Assembly (NCBI GenBank): GCA_943331005.2
Contig: CALQJX020000021.1
Span: forward strand, 9,574-73,573
Length of the DNA: 64,000 nt
Source: Bordetella parapertussis
GTDB taxonomy: Bacteria; Bacteroidota; Bacteroidia; Chitinophagales; Chitinophagaceae
Direction: 5' to 3'
Shown here one piece after another: positions 41,608 through 50,745 of this stretch. The notes below the pieces were generated by a model. The model saw only the letters and a program-made list of their open reading frames with translations. It made no database searches and had not been told where the DNA came from. A program made the translations under genes and the position numbers. How positions within the stretch are numbered: the first letter of the stretch is position 1; the number at the start of each line of letters is the position of its first letter.

Positions 41608-42582
41608 ATGAACACTTTCGGTAATCTATTCCGCATCAGCATCTTTGGTGAATCTCATGGCAAATGGGTGGGCGTTACTATTGATGGCTGTCCGGCGGGT
41701 ATCAGCCTGACAGAAGCAGACCTATTGCCTGACCTGGAAAGAAGGAAACCCGGCGCTACAGGCACTACGCCACGTATTGAAGACGACATGCCTGTTTTTG
41801 CTTCAGGTGTTTTCAATGGCCAAACCACCGGCGCACCACTGACCATAATTTTTGAAAATAACAACACCCGCTCTGCGGATTACAATGCTACCCGTGACAC
41901 GCCACGTCCGGGGCATGCCGACTTTGTATTGCATACCAAATTCAAGGGTTTCAACGACCATCGTGGCAGTGGACATTCATCAGGCCGCCTCACAGTGGCA
42001 TTGGTAGCAGCTGGTGTGGTAGCCAAAAAAGTTCTGAAAGACGTGCGTATAGTTGCCGCACTCACCGAAGCAGGAGGCAATAAAGATATAGATGCTGCCA
42101 TTGCAAAGGCAGTTGCCGATCAAGACAGTATAGGTGGAATAGTGACCTGCTCTGTAACCGGCCTGCCTGTAGGCTGGGGGGAGCCGTTCTTCAACTCTGT
42201 AGAATCTGTTATAAGCCATGCTGTGTTTTCTGTGCCAGCGATAAAGGGTATAGAGTTTGGTGCAGGGTTTGCAGCAGCAGGCATGACAGGCAGCAACCAC
42301 AACGACGTGTTCATAGACCACAAAGGCACCACTGCCACCAACAATGCAGGTGGTATAAACGGAGGAATTACCAATAGCAATGAGCTCACCTTTCGGGTGG
42401 CAGTAAAGCCTACCAGCAGCACCCCCATGACACAACATACCTGGAACCACAGTACAGGTTCGGTAGCACCCTATGCTGTAAAAGGCCGTCATGATCTCTG
42501 CATAGCATTGAGAGTGCCTGTAGTGATAGAGGCTGTAACAGCCATAGCCCTCGCCGACCTTTCGATGCATATACACCAGTAA
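41608..42582 (+). CDS. aroC: Chorismate synthase
   Basis: A 324-residue AroC, a little shorter than the usual 350-390 but with all three family signatures recognisable. The first is ISIFGESHGKWVGVTIDG. The second is a variant form, HRGSGHSSGRLTVALVAAG, which Bacteroidota chorismate synthases often show. The last is GRHDLCIALRVPVVIEA. The enzyme uses reduced FMN to make chorismate from EPSP. It follows aroA after 33 nt and makes the aroB-aroA-aroC order, three non-consecutive pathway steps; other shikimate genes are elsewhere. Confidence 0.94.
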   Translation: MNTFGNLFRISIFGESHGKWVGVTIDGCPAGISLTEADLLPDLERRKPGATGTTPRIEDDMPVFASGVFNGQTTGAPLTIIFENNNTRSADYNATRDTPRPGHADFVLHTKFKGFNDHRGSGHSSGRLTVALVAAGVVAKKVLKDVRIVAALTEAGGNKDIDAAIAKAVADQDSIGGIVTCSVTGLPVGWGEPFFNSVESVISHAVFSVPAIKGIEFGAGFAAAGMTGSNHNDVFIDHKGTTATNNAGGINGGITNSNELTFRVAVKPTSSTPMTQHTWNHSTGSVAPYAVKGRHDLCIALRVPVVIEAVTAIALADLSMHIHQ

Positions 42583-42660
42583 CAGGGGGCTCTGCGGAAG
42601 ATAAGTTAGTTTTTAGCTCATATTAACGCCAATTTGTGAAGAATACTAAGGCAGGAAACG

Positions 42661-42668
42661 TATTTTTA
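42661..42668 (+). promoter_or_regulatory. -7-like box (TATTTTTA) of the 361-aa cargo gene
   Basis: The same TATTTTTACG as upstream of 35322, 21 nt before ATG 42690. Confidence 0.4.
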
Positions 42669-42689
42669 CGCACTTTTTAATATCATATA

Positions 42690-43775
42690 ATGAAGTCATT
42701 TATACTTTTTTGCGCTACACTTATTACCGGTTCCTGCTTTGCACAGCGACCTATGAATGGTCATCTTTCTGCTGCGGTAAGCACCACAACTACAGGAGCA
42801 CGCACCACTGCTACCGGTGATACAGTTACCCTTTCGAATATTGCTGCTACAGACACTGTGCGTATGCTATACAGGCATGCTGCACCCGGAAACGGATATA
42901 CAACCGGCACTAATAGCTATAATGACAGGGCTTTTGCAGAGCGATATGACTTTAACCACAATGACACCTCTGTAAATGTAATAGGCGTTTTTACCCTTTT
43001 TGGCGGAACGGTAAATCCAGCATCCACACAAAAGGCTGCGCTGAAGGTATGGCGACAGGGATCTGAAATACCTGTTGGCCCTAATCTGTCCTTCTCGGGC
43101 TTCCCTACCGATGAACTTGCACGAATGGAAGTACCTGTTACTCAGCTGGGCATTGGGAATAGTAGCATGAAGAAATTTTTCTTTGCAGCCCCTACAGATT
43201 TCATTACCGGCGGTTTCTTTGTTGGCTATGGCATAGACTATAACTTCAATACCCTGGCCGGAGATACTATAGCACTCACCACTACTACAAAGGGCCACAG
43301 AGCTGCACCCGGTTATAAACTGAAATACACCATAAGCGGGGCGGACACTACTGCCATAGACACCATTATTACCGTACAGAATGCCACATTCTGGGCCGAT
43401 GGCAAATGGCGCGACAACTATACTCAAACCGACTCTTTGTACAACAACCTGGCCATATACCCTATATTGCTGGTAGGCCATGCTGCGTCTGTAAACGGCG
43501 TAACACAGGGTCAGCTGTCCATTTCAGGCGCATATCCTAATCCGGCAACGAACAGTACCAATATCCGTTACTCCCTGCTATCTCCTGCAACTGTATCTGT
43601 AACCATTACAGACCTTAGCGGCCGTGCAGTTATTTCTCTGCCAGAGACACATATAACAGCAGGCAACCATACTACTCCGATAAGCACAGAATCGCTGCCT
43701 ACAGGACAGTATTTGTACGTAATTACCACATCAAACGGAGACGGATTGGCAGGTAAAATAGAGGTATTGAGGTAA
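42690..43775 (+). CDS. Secreted T9SS type A cargo protein, function unknown
   Basis: A 361-residue secreted protein. The signal peptide ends SCFA-Q. The mature part is Thr/Gly/Ala-rich and beta-rich, with no recognised catalytic motif. The C-terminal 80 residues are a type A sorting domain: GAYPNPATNSTNIRYSLL, VTITDLSGRAVISL, LPTGQYLYVITT. It therefore should be exported by SprA and handled by PorU. I do not recognise the middle domain. It is alone between aroC and the membrane-protein gene. Low sequence complexity fits an adhesin-like surface protein, but that is inference. Confidence 0.88.
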   Translation: MKSFILFCATLITGSCFAQRPMNGHLSAAVSTTTTGARTTATGDTVTLSNIAATDTVRMLYRHAAPGNGYTTGTNSYNDRAFAERYDFNHNDTSVNVIGVFTLFGGTVNPASTQKAALKVWRQGSEIPVGPNLSFSGFPTDELARMEVPVTQLGIGNSSMKKFFFAAPTDFITGGFFVGYGIDYNFNTLAGDTIALTTTTKGHRAAPGYKLKYTISGADTTAIDTIITVQNATFWADGKWRDNYTQTDSLYNNLAIYPILLVGHAASVNGVTQGQLSISGAYPNPATNSTNIRYSLLSPATVSVTITDLSGRAVISLPETHITAGNHTTPISTESLPTGQYLYVITTSNGDGLAGKIEVLR

Positions 43776-43801
43776 CCTTTCCATTTTACACAATAACTCC
43801 C

Positions 43802-43809
43802 TATTTTTG
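43802..43809 (+). promoter_or_regulatory. Promoter (TTTC-N20-TATTTTTG) of the DUF6580-like gene
   Basis: The exact -7 box TATTTTTG at 43802-43809, with a TTTC element 20 nt upstream (43778-43781), fits the -33/-7 pattern. ATG 43827 is 17 nt downstream. Confidence 0.65.
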
Positions 43810-43826
43810 CAACAACTTATACAAAC

Positions 43827-44393
43827 ATGAACAAAAACAATATAAATATCATCATAGCTACTTTCCTGGTTCTGGCAGCAGCATCAGCGCGCATTGTTAA
43901 CGCCGGCCTCAACCTGCACAACTTTGTGCCTATAGCAGCGATCAGTCTGTTCAGTGGTTTTGCTTTCAAGGAAAAACGTGCATGGGCAATACTTGTTCCT
44001 ATGTTGGGTCAGTTCCTCGCAGATGTCTATTTTCAGTTCTTTACATTCATTCCCGGTTTCTATTCAGTTGTAGATCAGCTGTTCAACTACACAGCGATTG
44101 CAGGTGCAACGGCACTGGGCTTCAGCATGAAGCAGCACAAAGCGATCAACGTTCTTGGTTTCACTCTGGGCTCATCCATGATCTTCTTCCTGGTTTCTAA
44201 CCTTGGTTTCTTCATGCACGGCTGGAATGGCTATAGCTTCGCAGGTTTCACCAAAACCTATATTGACGCTATTCCTTTCTATACGAATTCATTCATAGCA
44301 GATATGGTAGGCGGCGTTGTACTCTTCGGAGGATATGCACTTACCATCAATGCGCTTTCCCGCAAAATGCAGAAAGCAGAAGTGAATGCATAA
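43827..44393 (+). CDS. DUF6580-like small polytopic membrane protein
   Basis: A 188-residue integral membrane protein with about five hydrophobic segments (IIIATFLVLAAASARIV, FVPIAAISLFSGFAF, AWAILVPMLGQFLADVYFQF, VLGFTLGSSMIFFLVSNLGF and GGVVLFGGYALTI). The N-terminal pattern and the SNLGFFMHGWNGYS loop resemble the DUF6580 family, a group related to substrate-binding (S) components of ECF transporters; the substrate is not known. No ECF ATPase partner is nearby. It has its own promoter and is followed by a terminator. Confidence 0.75.
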   Translation: MNKNNINIIIATFLVLAAASARIVNAGLNLHNFVPIAAISLFSGFAFKEKRAWAILVPMLGQFLADVYFQFFTFIPGFYSVVDQLFNYTAIAGATALGFSMKQHKAINVLGFTLGSSMIFFLVSNLGFFMHGWNGYSFAGFTKTYIDAIPFYTNSFIADMVGGVVLFGGYALTINALSRKMQKAEVNA

Positions 44394-44430
44394 TAGACTA
44401 TCCAACGAACACACAAGTCATTCAACATAC

Positions 44431-44462
44431 AAAGAGCCGCAAATTGCGGCTCTTTCTTTTTT
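44431..44462 (+). terminator. Terminator after the DUF6580-like gene
   Basis: AAAGAGCCGC (44431-44440), loop AAATT, GCGGCTCTTT (44446-44455), then CTTTTTT. Confidence 0.9.
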
Positions 44463-44518
44463 AGTACTTTCTGTTCTACTGTTTCAGTACTGTCCAAATA
44501 TTTTGCAGTCTTAAAGTG

Positions 44519-46687
44519 CTATCGCTTTGTTCTTTTTATGTGTTCCAGCACCATCCTTATCTCGCCATAACTATATTCATCGCCCAGCAGATCCTTGATG
44601 GGTTTGGCAGCGGTAAATTGTTTCGATACTTCCACGGTCTCCAATATGGTTCGAAGTTTATCGAATGGTACCACCTTCGTTACATTCAGATCTCCCGATG
44701 CTATGAATGCCGCCAGATGACCCTCTACCGTACCTACAGACAGCCTTCTTTGTCTGGCTATCTCCTCTATACTCACCCCATCGTTGAAGAGTTGCAAAGT
44801 AGCATCCATAGAGCTGCCTGCAGCAGGCTTCTCGCCACGGTCCTTCTTCACAGGTTTTTGCTTTTTGAAGTGCATTTTAGACTCCAGCTTTCCTGCTGCA
44901 GCGTATTTCTTGATCACATCGAGAAAAGCAGCACCATACCTGCTGACCTTATAATCGCCGAAGCCTGATATCTGTTTCAGATCGTCGAAAGACGAAGGCA
45001 GATATGTTGCCAGTTCTACAATCGCACTATCAGCCACAATAGCGTATGCCGGCACATTTTCTTTGTGAGCCATAACTGCACGCAACTCTTTAAGCTGTTC
45101 GAACAGCCTGATATCGTAGTCAGGTTCCAGCTGAACGGTCTGTTCTTTAACCGCCTTCTTCATCACCAGTTTCAGTTGCGCCTCTCCGCGCAATATTTTC
45201 CATCCCTTCTCTGCCATCTGCAGGGTGAGGTATTGGTCATTGGTCCTGGTTATGTAGCCGTTGTTTATAAGCTGCTGCACCATCCATTGCCATTCTTCTT
45301 TCTTCAGGTTCTTACCTACTCCCCATGTCTTCAGTTCCTTGTGTGCCTCCACTATCTTCTCTGCCGATGAGCCTCTGAGGAAATCTATGATATAGCCTGT
45401 ACCATATCTTTCTCCGGTGCGCACTATAGCAGAGAGCAGTTTCTGTGCATCTTCTGTAGCGTCTTTTTCTTCGAGCGAGCTCATGCAATAATCGCAGCTG
45501 CCACAATAGGCCGGGAACTGCTCCCCGAAATACTGCATAAGGTATTGCCTTCGGCAGCCTTCGTTCTCGCAGTAGTCCTGCATCAATTGCAGCTTGCGCA
45601 ATGATATAGCAGACTGCTGCGGGTTATCATCAATCTGCGCAAACTTCCGCAGCTTCATGATATCGCCAAAGGAATAGAAGAGAATCGCATCGCTCTTTAG
45701 TCCATCTCTGCCGGCACGTCCTGTTTCCTGGTAGTAGCCTTCTATATTCTTACTCACATCGTGATGGATGACGAAGCGAACATTCGACTTATCTATACCC
45801 ATACCAAAGGCAATGGTAGCCACCACCACCTTATACTCATCGCGCTGGAAAGCCTCCTGTACCCTGCTTCTTTCTGCCGCATCTAAACCTGCATGATAGC
45901 AGGCCGCATTGATACCGTTCTCTACCAGCGAATTGGCAATATCCTGTGTAGATGCTCTGGATAAAGCATAGATAATACCCGAATCAGACTTGTGCTGTTT
46001 TATGTATTCTATAATGTGTCCAAGTACGTTCTTCTTGGGCAATATGTAGTAGTAGATATTGGGCCGGTTGAAGCTGGAAAGGAACAACTTAGGGTTGCGC
46101 AGCTCCAGCCTCTCCATAATGTCCTTTTGCGTCACCTTATCGGCACTGGCAGTGAGGGCTATTACCGGCACCGAAGGGAATTCCTGCTTCAACACTGCCA
46201 GTTTCAGATACTCAGGCCTGAAATCGTGCCCCCAGGATGATATGCAATGCGCCTCATCTATAGCAAAAAGAGAGGGATTGAGCCGCCTCAGAAAATCGAA
46301 GAAAGTGCTGCTGTTGGCCGGTATACGTTCGGGTGCTATGTAAAGTAATTTCAGTTCGCCGTTCTGTGCCTGACGCACCACACGTTGCTGTTCCTCCTGC
46401 GACTGAGATGAATTGAGATAGGCAGCATTGATACCATTGGCCTGCAGCGCATCCACCTGATCTTTCATCAAGGCAATGAGCGGAGAAACCACCACTGCCA
46501 TTCCGGGCAGTAACATAGCGGGCAACTGGAAGCAGATACTTTTACCGCCTCCTGTAGGCATTATGGCAAGCGTATCTTCCCCTTTCAATACATTGTTGAT
46601 GATAGCCAGCTGCGAATGCCGGAACTGATCGTAACCAAAAAAATGACTGAGTGCTTTGTGTAACTGGTCTTCAGAATAGGTGTTCAT
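44519..46687 (-). CDS. recQ: ATP-dependent DNA helicase RecQ
   Basis: A 722-residue RecQ of full length. Walker A MPTGGGKSICFQLPA lies near residue 40, and the DEAH box is in FAIDEAHCISSWGHDFRPEY near 143. The helicase C region has VVATIAFGMGIDKSNVRF and QETGRAGRDGLKSDAI. The zinc-binding cysteines are at about 376-400 (CENEGC...CGSCDYC). The winged-helix and HRDC domains follow (about 530-605), and a helix-turn-helix segment near the C-terminus (SIEEIARQRRLSVGTVEGHL) is typical of Bacteroidota RecQ. It unwinds DNA 3' to 5' in recombination repair. Confidence 0.96.
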   Translation of the reverse strand: MNTYSEDQLHKALSHFFGYDQFRHSQLAIINNVLKGEDTLAIMPTGGGKSICFQLPAMLLPGMAVVVSPLIALMKDQVDALQANGINAAYLNSSQSQEEQQRVVRQAQNGELKLLYIAPERIPANSSTFFDFLRRLNPSLFAIDEAHCISSWGHDFRPEYLKLAVLKQEFPSVPVIALTASADKVTQKDIMERLELRNPKLFLSSFNRPNIYYYILPKKNVLGHIIEYIKQHKSDSGIIYALSRASTQDIANSLVENGINAACYHAGLDAAERSRVQEAFQRDEYKVVVATIAFGMGIDKSNVRFVIHHDVSKNIEGYYQETGRAGRDGLKSDAILFYSFGDIMKLRKFAQIDDNPQQSAISLRKLQLMQDYCENEGCRRQYLMQYFGEQFPAYCGSCDYCMSSLEEKDATEDAQKLLSAIVRTGERYGTGYIIDFLRGSSAEKIVEAHKELKTWGVGKNLKKEEWQWMVQQLINNGYITRTNDQYLTLQMAEKGWKILRGEAQLKLVMKKAVKEQTVQLEPDYDIRLFEQLKELRAVMAHKENVPAYAIVADSAIVELATYLPSSFDDLKQISGFGDYKVSRYGAAFLDVIKKYAAAGKLESKMHFKKQKPVKKDRGEKPAAGSSMDATLQLFNDGVSIEEIARQRRLSVGTVEGHLAAFIASGDLNVTKVVPFDKLRTILETVEVSKQFTAAKPIKDLLGDEYSYGEIRMVLEHIKRTKR

Positions 46688-46739
46688 GCCGGTATATTTC
46701 CTACCCGCAAGTTAATTAATAATCCTGCACAGATGCTGC

Positions 46740-46778
46740 AAAAAAAGCGCGGCTGCCACACTCTGTGACAGCCGCGCT
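46740..46778 (-). terminator. Terminator of the 842-aa cargo gene
   Basis: On the minus strand AGCGCGGCTG pairs with CAGCCGCGCT, with further CACA/TGTG pairing inside, followed by a T run. It lies 20 nt after the stop codon. Confidence 0.92.
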
Positions 46779-46797
46779 ATAAGGTATGTTTTAATGA

Positions 46798-49326
46798 TTA
46801 TTCGGTAATAACAACCCTGGTTGTTTCGCTGGTATGTTCTGTAGTGAAACGAAGGATGTAAGCACCGCTGTTCATACCTGTAAGATCGGCATGAGCTGCA
46901 CCCATATTATCAACAGGCAATGTTGCTGTGCGTACCACACGACCGGTCATATCTGTAAATGTAACAGATACATTTCCGGAAGTTTGTCCCGCTGCATACA
47001 TGTGCAGTATTCCTTTTGCAGGATTAGGATAAACAGCAGCACCCTGTAATGCAACACTTGTAAGCGTTGAAGACAATGTACCTGCATAAGGCAGTATGAC
47101 GCCTGATGTCATATACTGCCTGAAATTAGCAGCTGTGATGGGGGAAGTTGCCGCACTGAGCGTGAGCACAGCAGATGGTGTTGTGTAGTAGCTCTGTGCC
47201 TCAGGATATACTACATACGTACCGTAGGCAATACCGCTGAAGGAATAGCCACCAGATGCATTAGTGTAGGTATAAGTGAGTACCTGTCCGGCAGTATTCT
47301 TCAGATAAACCAGCATGCCCTGCACAGGCACATCGCCGGCAGTACCCTTGCCTGCACCTGAATATACATAACCGCCAATAAAGCCCGGACCACTGGGCAC
47401 TGTACCATATATCATAGTGACATTCTGTACATCTGTACCTGTAGTATGTGCTATGGTGCCTGCCATATACCAGTTGGGCGTAGATAAACCGTAAGTAGGT
47501 ATATAGTCGCTTGTGCCCGCAATACTGCTCAATAATTTAGCTTTTACCAGATAGTTGCCGGAAGGCTTGCTATCGAAGTTATAGTAGAGCGTACCTGCGT
47601 CTATACAGGTTGTAGTAGAATCTGTTGCAGTGATAGAACTATCTGACGGATTGAATTTAACCAGCCATACTTTGGTAGAAGGTGTTATTGGCGTTGCCCC
47701 GCTGAACGTGATGTGGCCATAGATCCTGTTATTGGTAACAGTTACATAAGCAGTATCAGAACAGCCTGCAGTGGTACCGATCACCGTATAGGTGGCGGTT
47801 GCAGTAGGCGAGGTAGTAGGAGTAGCGCAAGACATGCAGCTAAGTCCTGAACCCGGAGACCATAAATAAGTTGTGCCACCACCCGCTGTGAGTGTGTAGC
47901 TATTGCCACAGGTTGCAGGTGTTGCAGTGGCAGTAACTGTTGGCATAGCGTTCACTGTGAGCACGGTAGAAGTAGTGCAACCTGCAGACAATGTGTAAGA
48001 TATTGTTGTAGTGCCTGCAGCAATACCTGTAGCCATACCTGTAGCGGCAACTATAGTACCTACAGAAGGTGCTGTGCTGCTCCATATTCCTCCGGATACA
48101 GCATTGGTAAACAATGAGCCACCACCAACACAAATATTTGTTGTGCCACCTATAGCGGGCGGTGTAGCTACTACTGTAACAGAGACAGTACTAAAACAGC
48201 CTGAAGGAGCAACATAAGTAACTATACCTACACCCGCAGACACACCAGTTACCACTCCTCCGCTACTAAGGGATATGCTACTACTGGCCGTGCTCCATGT
48301 TCCGCCTGTAGATGGCGTACTACCCAGCGTTGCGGTAGCACCCACACATATAGTGGTGCCTCCGCCTGTTATGGCAATCCCGGGATTCACTGTTATAACT
48401 CTGCTAACTGAGCAGGTACTTCCTACTGTGTAGTATATTGTCGCTGTTCCTGTAGCTACACCGGTCAAAAGACCAGTACCAGCTCCTATAGTGGCTACAG
48501 ACGGAGTAGAACTAAGCCATACGCCACCGGAAACTGAATTGGTTTGTGTTATGCTAGCACCTGCGCATACTGAAGAAGGGCCACCAATTGCAGCAGGCAT
48601 AGAATAGATAGTATCTGTAAGGGTTGCAAAACAGCCTCCTGGCAGTGTATAGGTTATAAATACTATTCCAGCCGTAAGCGGCACTAAAACACCTGTAGGC
48701 GATACAGTAGCCACTGTGGCAGGAGTGGTGGTCCATGCACCACCTGTAGTTGTTGGAGTAAGCGTAAGAGTGCCTCCAGTGCAGAAAGTGCCCGGACCAC
48801 TTGATGAAATAGTTGTACCCGGAGTTACAGATACTGTATAAGTAGAAGTTGATGTGCACCCTGTAGTGCCCACAGTATAGCTTACAACGGAGATTCCGGG
48901 TGTTACACCAGTCACTATGCCACCCGTACTTACGGTTGCGACGCCGGTGGATGCGCTGGTCCATGACCCACCACTTACTGTACTGGACAAACCGATCGTT
49001 GATCCTGCACATACACTAGATGGCCCGGATATTGTTCCTGATATCGGGACACCGGTAACTGTAACTGTTACCGTTGAAAATGATGAGGAAGGAAGCGTGT
49101 ATGTAAATGTCACCATACCTGCAGCTATACCTGTTGCCACTCCTGTAAAAGATATGGTTGCTATTCCAGACATAGAACTACTCCAGGTACCCCCCGCAGG
49201 AGTAGCCATATAAGTTGCTGTGCCACCTACGCATATCATACCGGGACCGGTGATAGTTTGTGCGTTTGAAAAGAATGTTACCAGCATTGCAACGAACAGC
49301 AACAACCGGAATTTGATCTGGTTCAT
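46798..49326 (-). CDS. Large Ig-like repeat T9SS cargo protein (adhesin-like)
   Basis: An 842-residue secreted protein. The signal peptide (ATG 49326; a TTG 6 nt earlier is less likely) ends FFSNA-Q. Residues about 25-460 consist of six repeats of about 72 residues, each with a Cys in (S/T)xxCVG or CAG, a GGxW segment, SVATI-like strands, GVATG and TYTV. They look like Ig/PKD-like (Big_2-related) beta domains. One more PKD-like unit with Cys pairs (LSCMSCA) follows, then two carboxypeptidase-regulatory-like beta domains (VYSGAGKGTAGDVPVQGMLV), then a type A sorting domain (YPNPAKGILHMY, MTGRVVRTA). It should be exported by SprA. A surface adhesin or matrix role is inferred. Confidence 0.9.
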   Translation of the reverse strand: MNQIKFRLLLFVAMLVTFFSNAQTITGPGMICVGGTATYMATPAGGTWSSSMSGIATISFTGVATGIAAGMVTFTYTLPSSSFSTVTVTVTGVPISGTISGPSSVCAGSTIGLSSTVSGGSWTSASTGVATVSTGGIVTGVTPGISVVSYTVGTTGCTSTSTYTVSVTPGTTISSSGPGTFCTGGTLTLTPTTTGGAWTTTPATVATVSPTGVLVPLTAGIVFITYTLPGGCFATLTDTIYSMPAAIGGPSSVCAGASITQTNSVSGGVWLSSTPSVATIGAGTGLLTGVATGTATIYYTVGSTCSVSRVITVNPGIAITGGGTTICVGATATLGSTPSTGGTWSTASSSISLSSGGVVTGVSAGVGIVTYVAPSGCFSTVSVTVVATPPAIGGTTNICVGGGSLFTNAVSGGIWSSTAPSVGTIVAATGMATGIAAGTTTISYTLSAGCTTSTVLTVNAMPTVTATATPATCGNSYTLTAGGGTTYLWSPGSGLSCMSCATPTTSPTATATYTVIGTTAGCSDTAYVTVTNNRIYGHITFSGATPITPSTKVWLVKFNPSDSSITATDSTTTCIDAGTLYYNFDSKPSGNYLVKAKLLSSIAGTSDYIPTYGLSTPNWYMAGTIAHTTGTDVQNVTMIYGTVPSGPGFIGGYVYSGAGKGTAGDVPVQGMLVYLKNTAGQVLTYTYTNASGGYSFSGIAYGTYVVYPEAQSYYTTPSAVLTLSAATSPITAANFRQYMTSGVILPYAGTLSSTLTSVALQGAAVYPNPAKGILHMYAAGQTSGNVSVTFTDMTGRVVRTATLPVDNMGAAHADLTGMNSGAYILRFTTEHTSETTRVVITE

Positions 49327-49450
49327 AATCAATTGATTTAAGATTGAATATAGTAGGTAAAATTGAGAACTACAGCGTGTTATGTATATCCTGCATTATA
49401 TAGGCGTAAATTATTACTTATTCGTTAGTTCAAGGCAGAAAATATACCCG

Positions 49451-49471
49451 AAAAAACTACTAACTGTAGTT
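49451..49471 (-). terminator. Weak terminator of the 238-aa gene
   Basis: On the minus strand AACTAC, loop AGTTA, GTAGTT then TTTT forms a short stem, 51 nt after the stop codon. Confidence 0.5.
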
Positions 49472-49521
49472 ATTGAGGAATGTTTGATAGCACATTTTAC
49501 CCATTAGCATGGCATTCGATT

Positions 49522-50238
49522 TTAGTCAGCTAGCGCTGCTCTGTTTTTTCTATACCTGCTTTTCTTTATCAGCCAGCGGGTGTCGTTATACAAATTTCTT
49601 GTGTGCAGCGATACTCCATAAGCATAAAACCAGTTATTCAGGTTCACCGGACTATTATTGTTAGCTACCAGCCTGTAACCGCCCATCACATTCAATGTCA
49701 TCCACCTTAGCGGGCGGAAACGCACGTCCAGTGCTGTACCCATAGGAAAAAGCACCCCTTTTTTCTCCTCAACCACATCAGTAGCATAATACCTGCCGGC
49801 GCCTATTTCGAAAGGCACACCAATATCCCACAGTCTGGAGTGAATTAAGTAATATTCATAAAACAAGGCGATGTAGCTGAAATTGAAATCCAATGGCACT
49901 GTAACGCCATTTACTTTGGTCACCTGTTTTCCGGAACGGTCTATCTGGTAGAACCCTATACCTGTACGATGTCGTTCCATGAGTGTGAGTCCCATTTTCA
50001 GACCGTTCATATGCACAGGGGTATTATCATGCGCAGCAGTTTCCAGAAATGTACTTCTCCTGTCTAAAGAGAGTAATACCTGCACTTTCCTGAATCTGAA
50101 AATATAGGCAGAATCTCTTTGTAGTTTCTGTTGCAAACCGGCACTATCCAGCTGTTTTGATTGCCCATAAGCGTCAATTGCGCAGACAAACACCACAAAA
50201 ACCCATAAAAAAGTTATTGCTCCCCTCAATATGCTCAT
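49522..50238 (-). CDS. Probable small outer-membrane beta-barrel protein
   Basis: A 238-residue secreted protein of no known family that I can recognise. The signal peptide ends DAYG-Q. After a short linker, the chain has many alternating strands: NGLKMGLTLM, GIGFYQID, FNFSYIALFYEYYL, VPFEIGAGRYYATD, LFPMGTALDVRF, WMTLNVMGGYRLV. That pattern suits an outer-membrane barrel of about eight to ten strands; the basic C-terminal tail (LIKKSRYRKNRAALAD) is not typical of one. It has its own weak promoter, TAACTTTA on the minus strand (50250-50257). It is neither next to nor fused with a known transport system. Confidence 0.7.
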   Translation of the reverse strand: MSILRGAITFLWVFVVFVCAIDAYGQSKQLDSAGLQQKLQRDSAYIFRFRKVQVLLSLDRRSTFLETAAHDNTPVHMNGLKMGLTLMERHRTGIGFYQIDRSGKQVTKVNGVTVPLDFNFSYIALFYEYYLIHSRLWDIGVPFEIGAGRYYATDVVEEKKGVLFPMGTALDVRFRPLRWMTLNVMGGYRLVANNNSPVNLNNWFYAYGVSLHTRNLYNDTRWLIKKSRYRKNRAALAD

Positions 50239-50344
50239 TTTCCTAGCGGTAAAGTTAGCCTACATCGTCGCCACGCAATTACAACTATAAGTTAAAGTAT
50301 ATGCATTCTACTGCCCTTCATTTTCTCAACACAAGCATGGACAC

Positions 50345-50385
50345 AAAAAAGATTGTCCGCTGTAAGCGAACTTACAGCGGACAAT
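50345..50385 (-). terminator. Terminator of the small lipoprotein gene, UUCG loop
   Basis: On the minus strand a 15-bp perfect stem ATTGTCCGCTGTAAG is closed by a TTCG tetraloop, followed by CTTTTTT. It lies 49 nt after the stop codon. Confidence 0.92.
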
Positions 50386-50433
50386 GCGACATAGAATCAG
50401 ATTGATAAAAAAGACAGTGAGTACTGGTTGCTA

Positions 50434-50667
50434 TTACTGCAGCAAACAGGTCACATCGCTCTTGTTGTAGCTCTTCAGGCTTCCCTGATGCGAATTGCAG
50501 GCATTCTGCGCAGTTGTTTTTGTCCCTTTTACGGTTGTAACATCTTTCACCCTCGCACCTGTAATGTTATCAGTATAGGTGCAGCTGCAGGTGTAATCAC
50601 GTTTACTGCATGATGCCAGAATACCAATAAGTGCGATCACAGTAACAACGCCGGTAATTATTTTCAT
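50434..50667 (-). CDS. Small cysteine-rich lipoprotein
   Basis: A 77-residue lipoprotein with no recognised family. The signal ends GILASC, a good lipobox, giving a mature chain of only 58 residues. After the lipid-anchored Cys there are four more cysteines (CSC, NAC, VTC), enough for two disulfides, and a Thr-rich middle. It has its own terminator, and its gene is divergent from the glutaminyl cyclase gene. Small Cys-rich lipoproteins of this size are common in Bacteroidota and usually uncharacterised. Confidence 0.85.
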   Translation of the reverse strand: MKIITGVVTVIALIGILASCSKRDYTCSCTYTDNITGARVKDVTTVKGTKTTAQNACNSHQGSLKSYNKSDVTCLLQ

Positions 50668-50730
50668 AAAGCCAGTTTTTTAGCGTTGTAAATATAGAGC
50701 AAAGGTGCCACATTTCTGCGTTTCACTTTT

Positions 50731-50738
50731 TACTTTTG
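50731..50738 (+). promoter_or_regulatory. -7 box (TACTTTTG) of the glutaminyl cyclase gene
   Basis: Exact TAnnTTTG match, ending 7 nt before ATG 50746. Confidence 0.65.
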
Positions 50739-50745
50739 GACTTCC

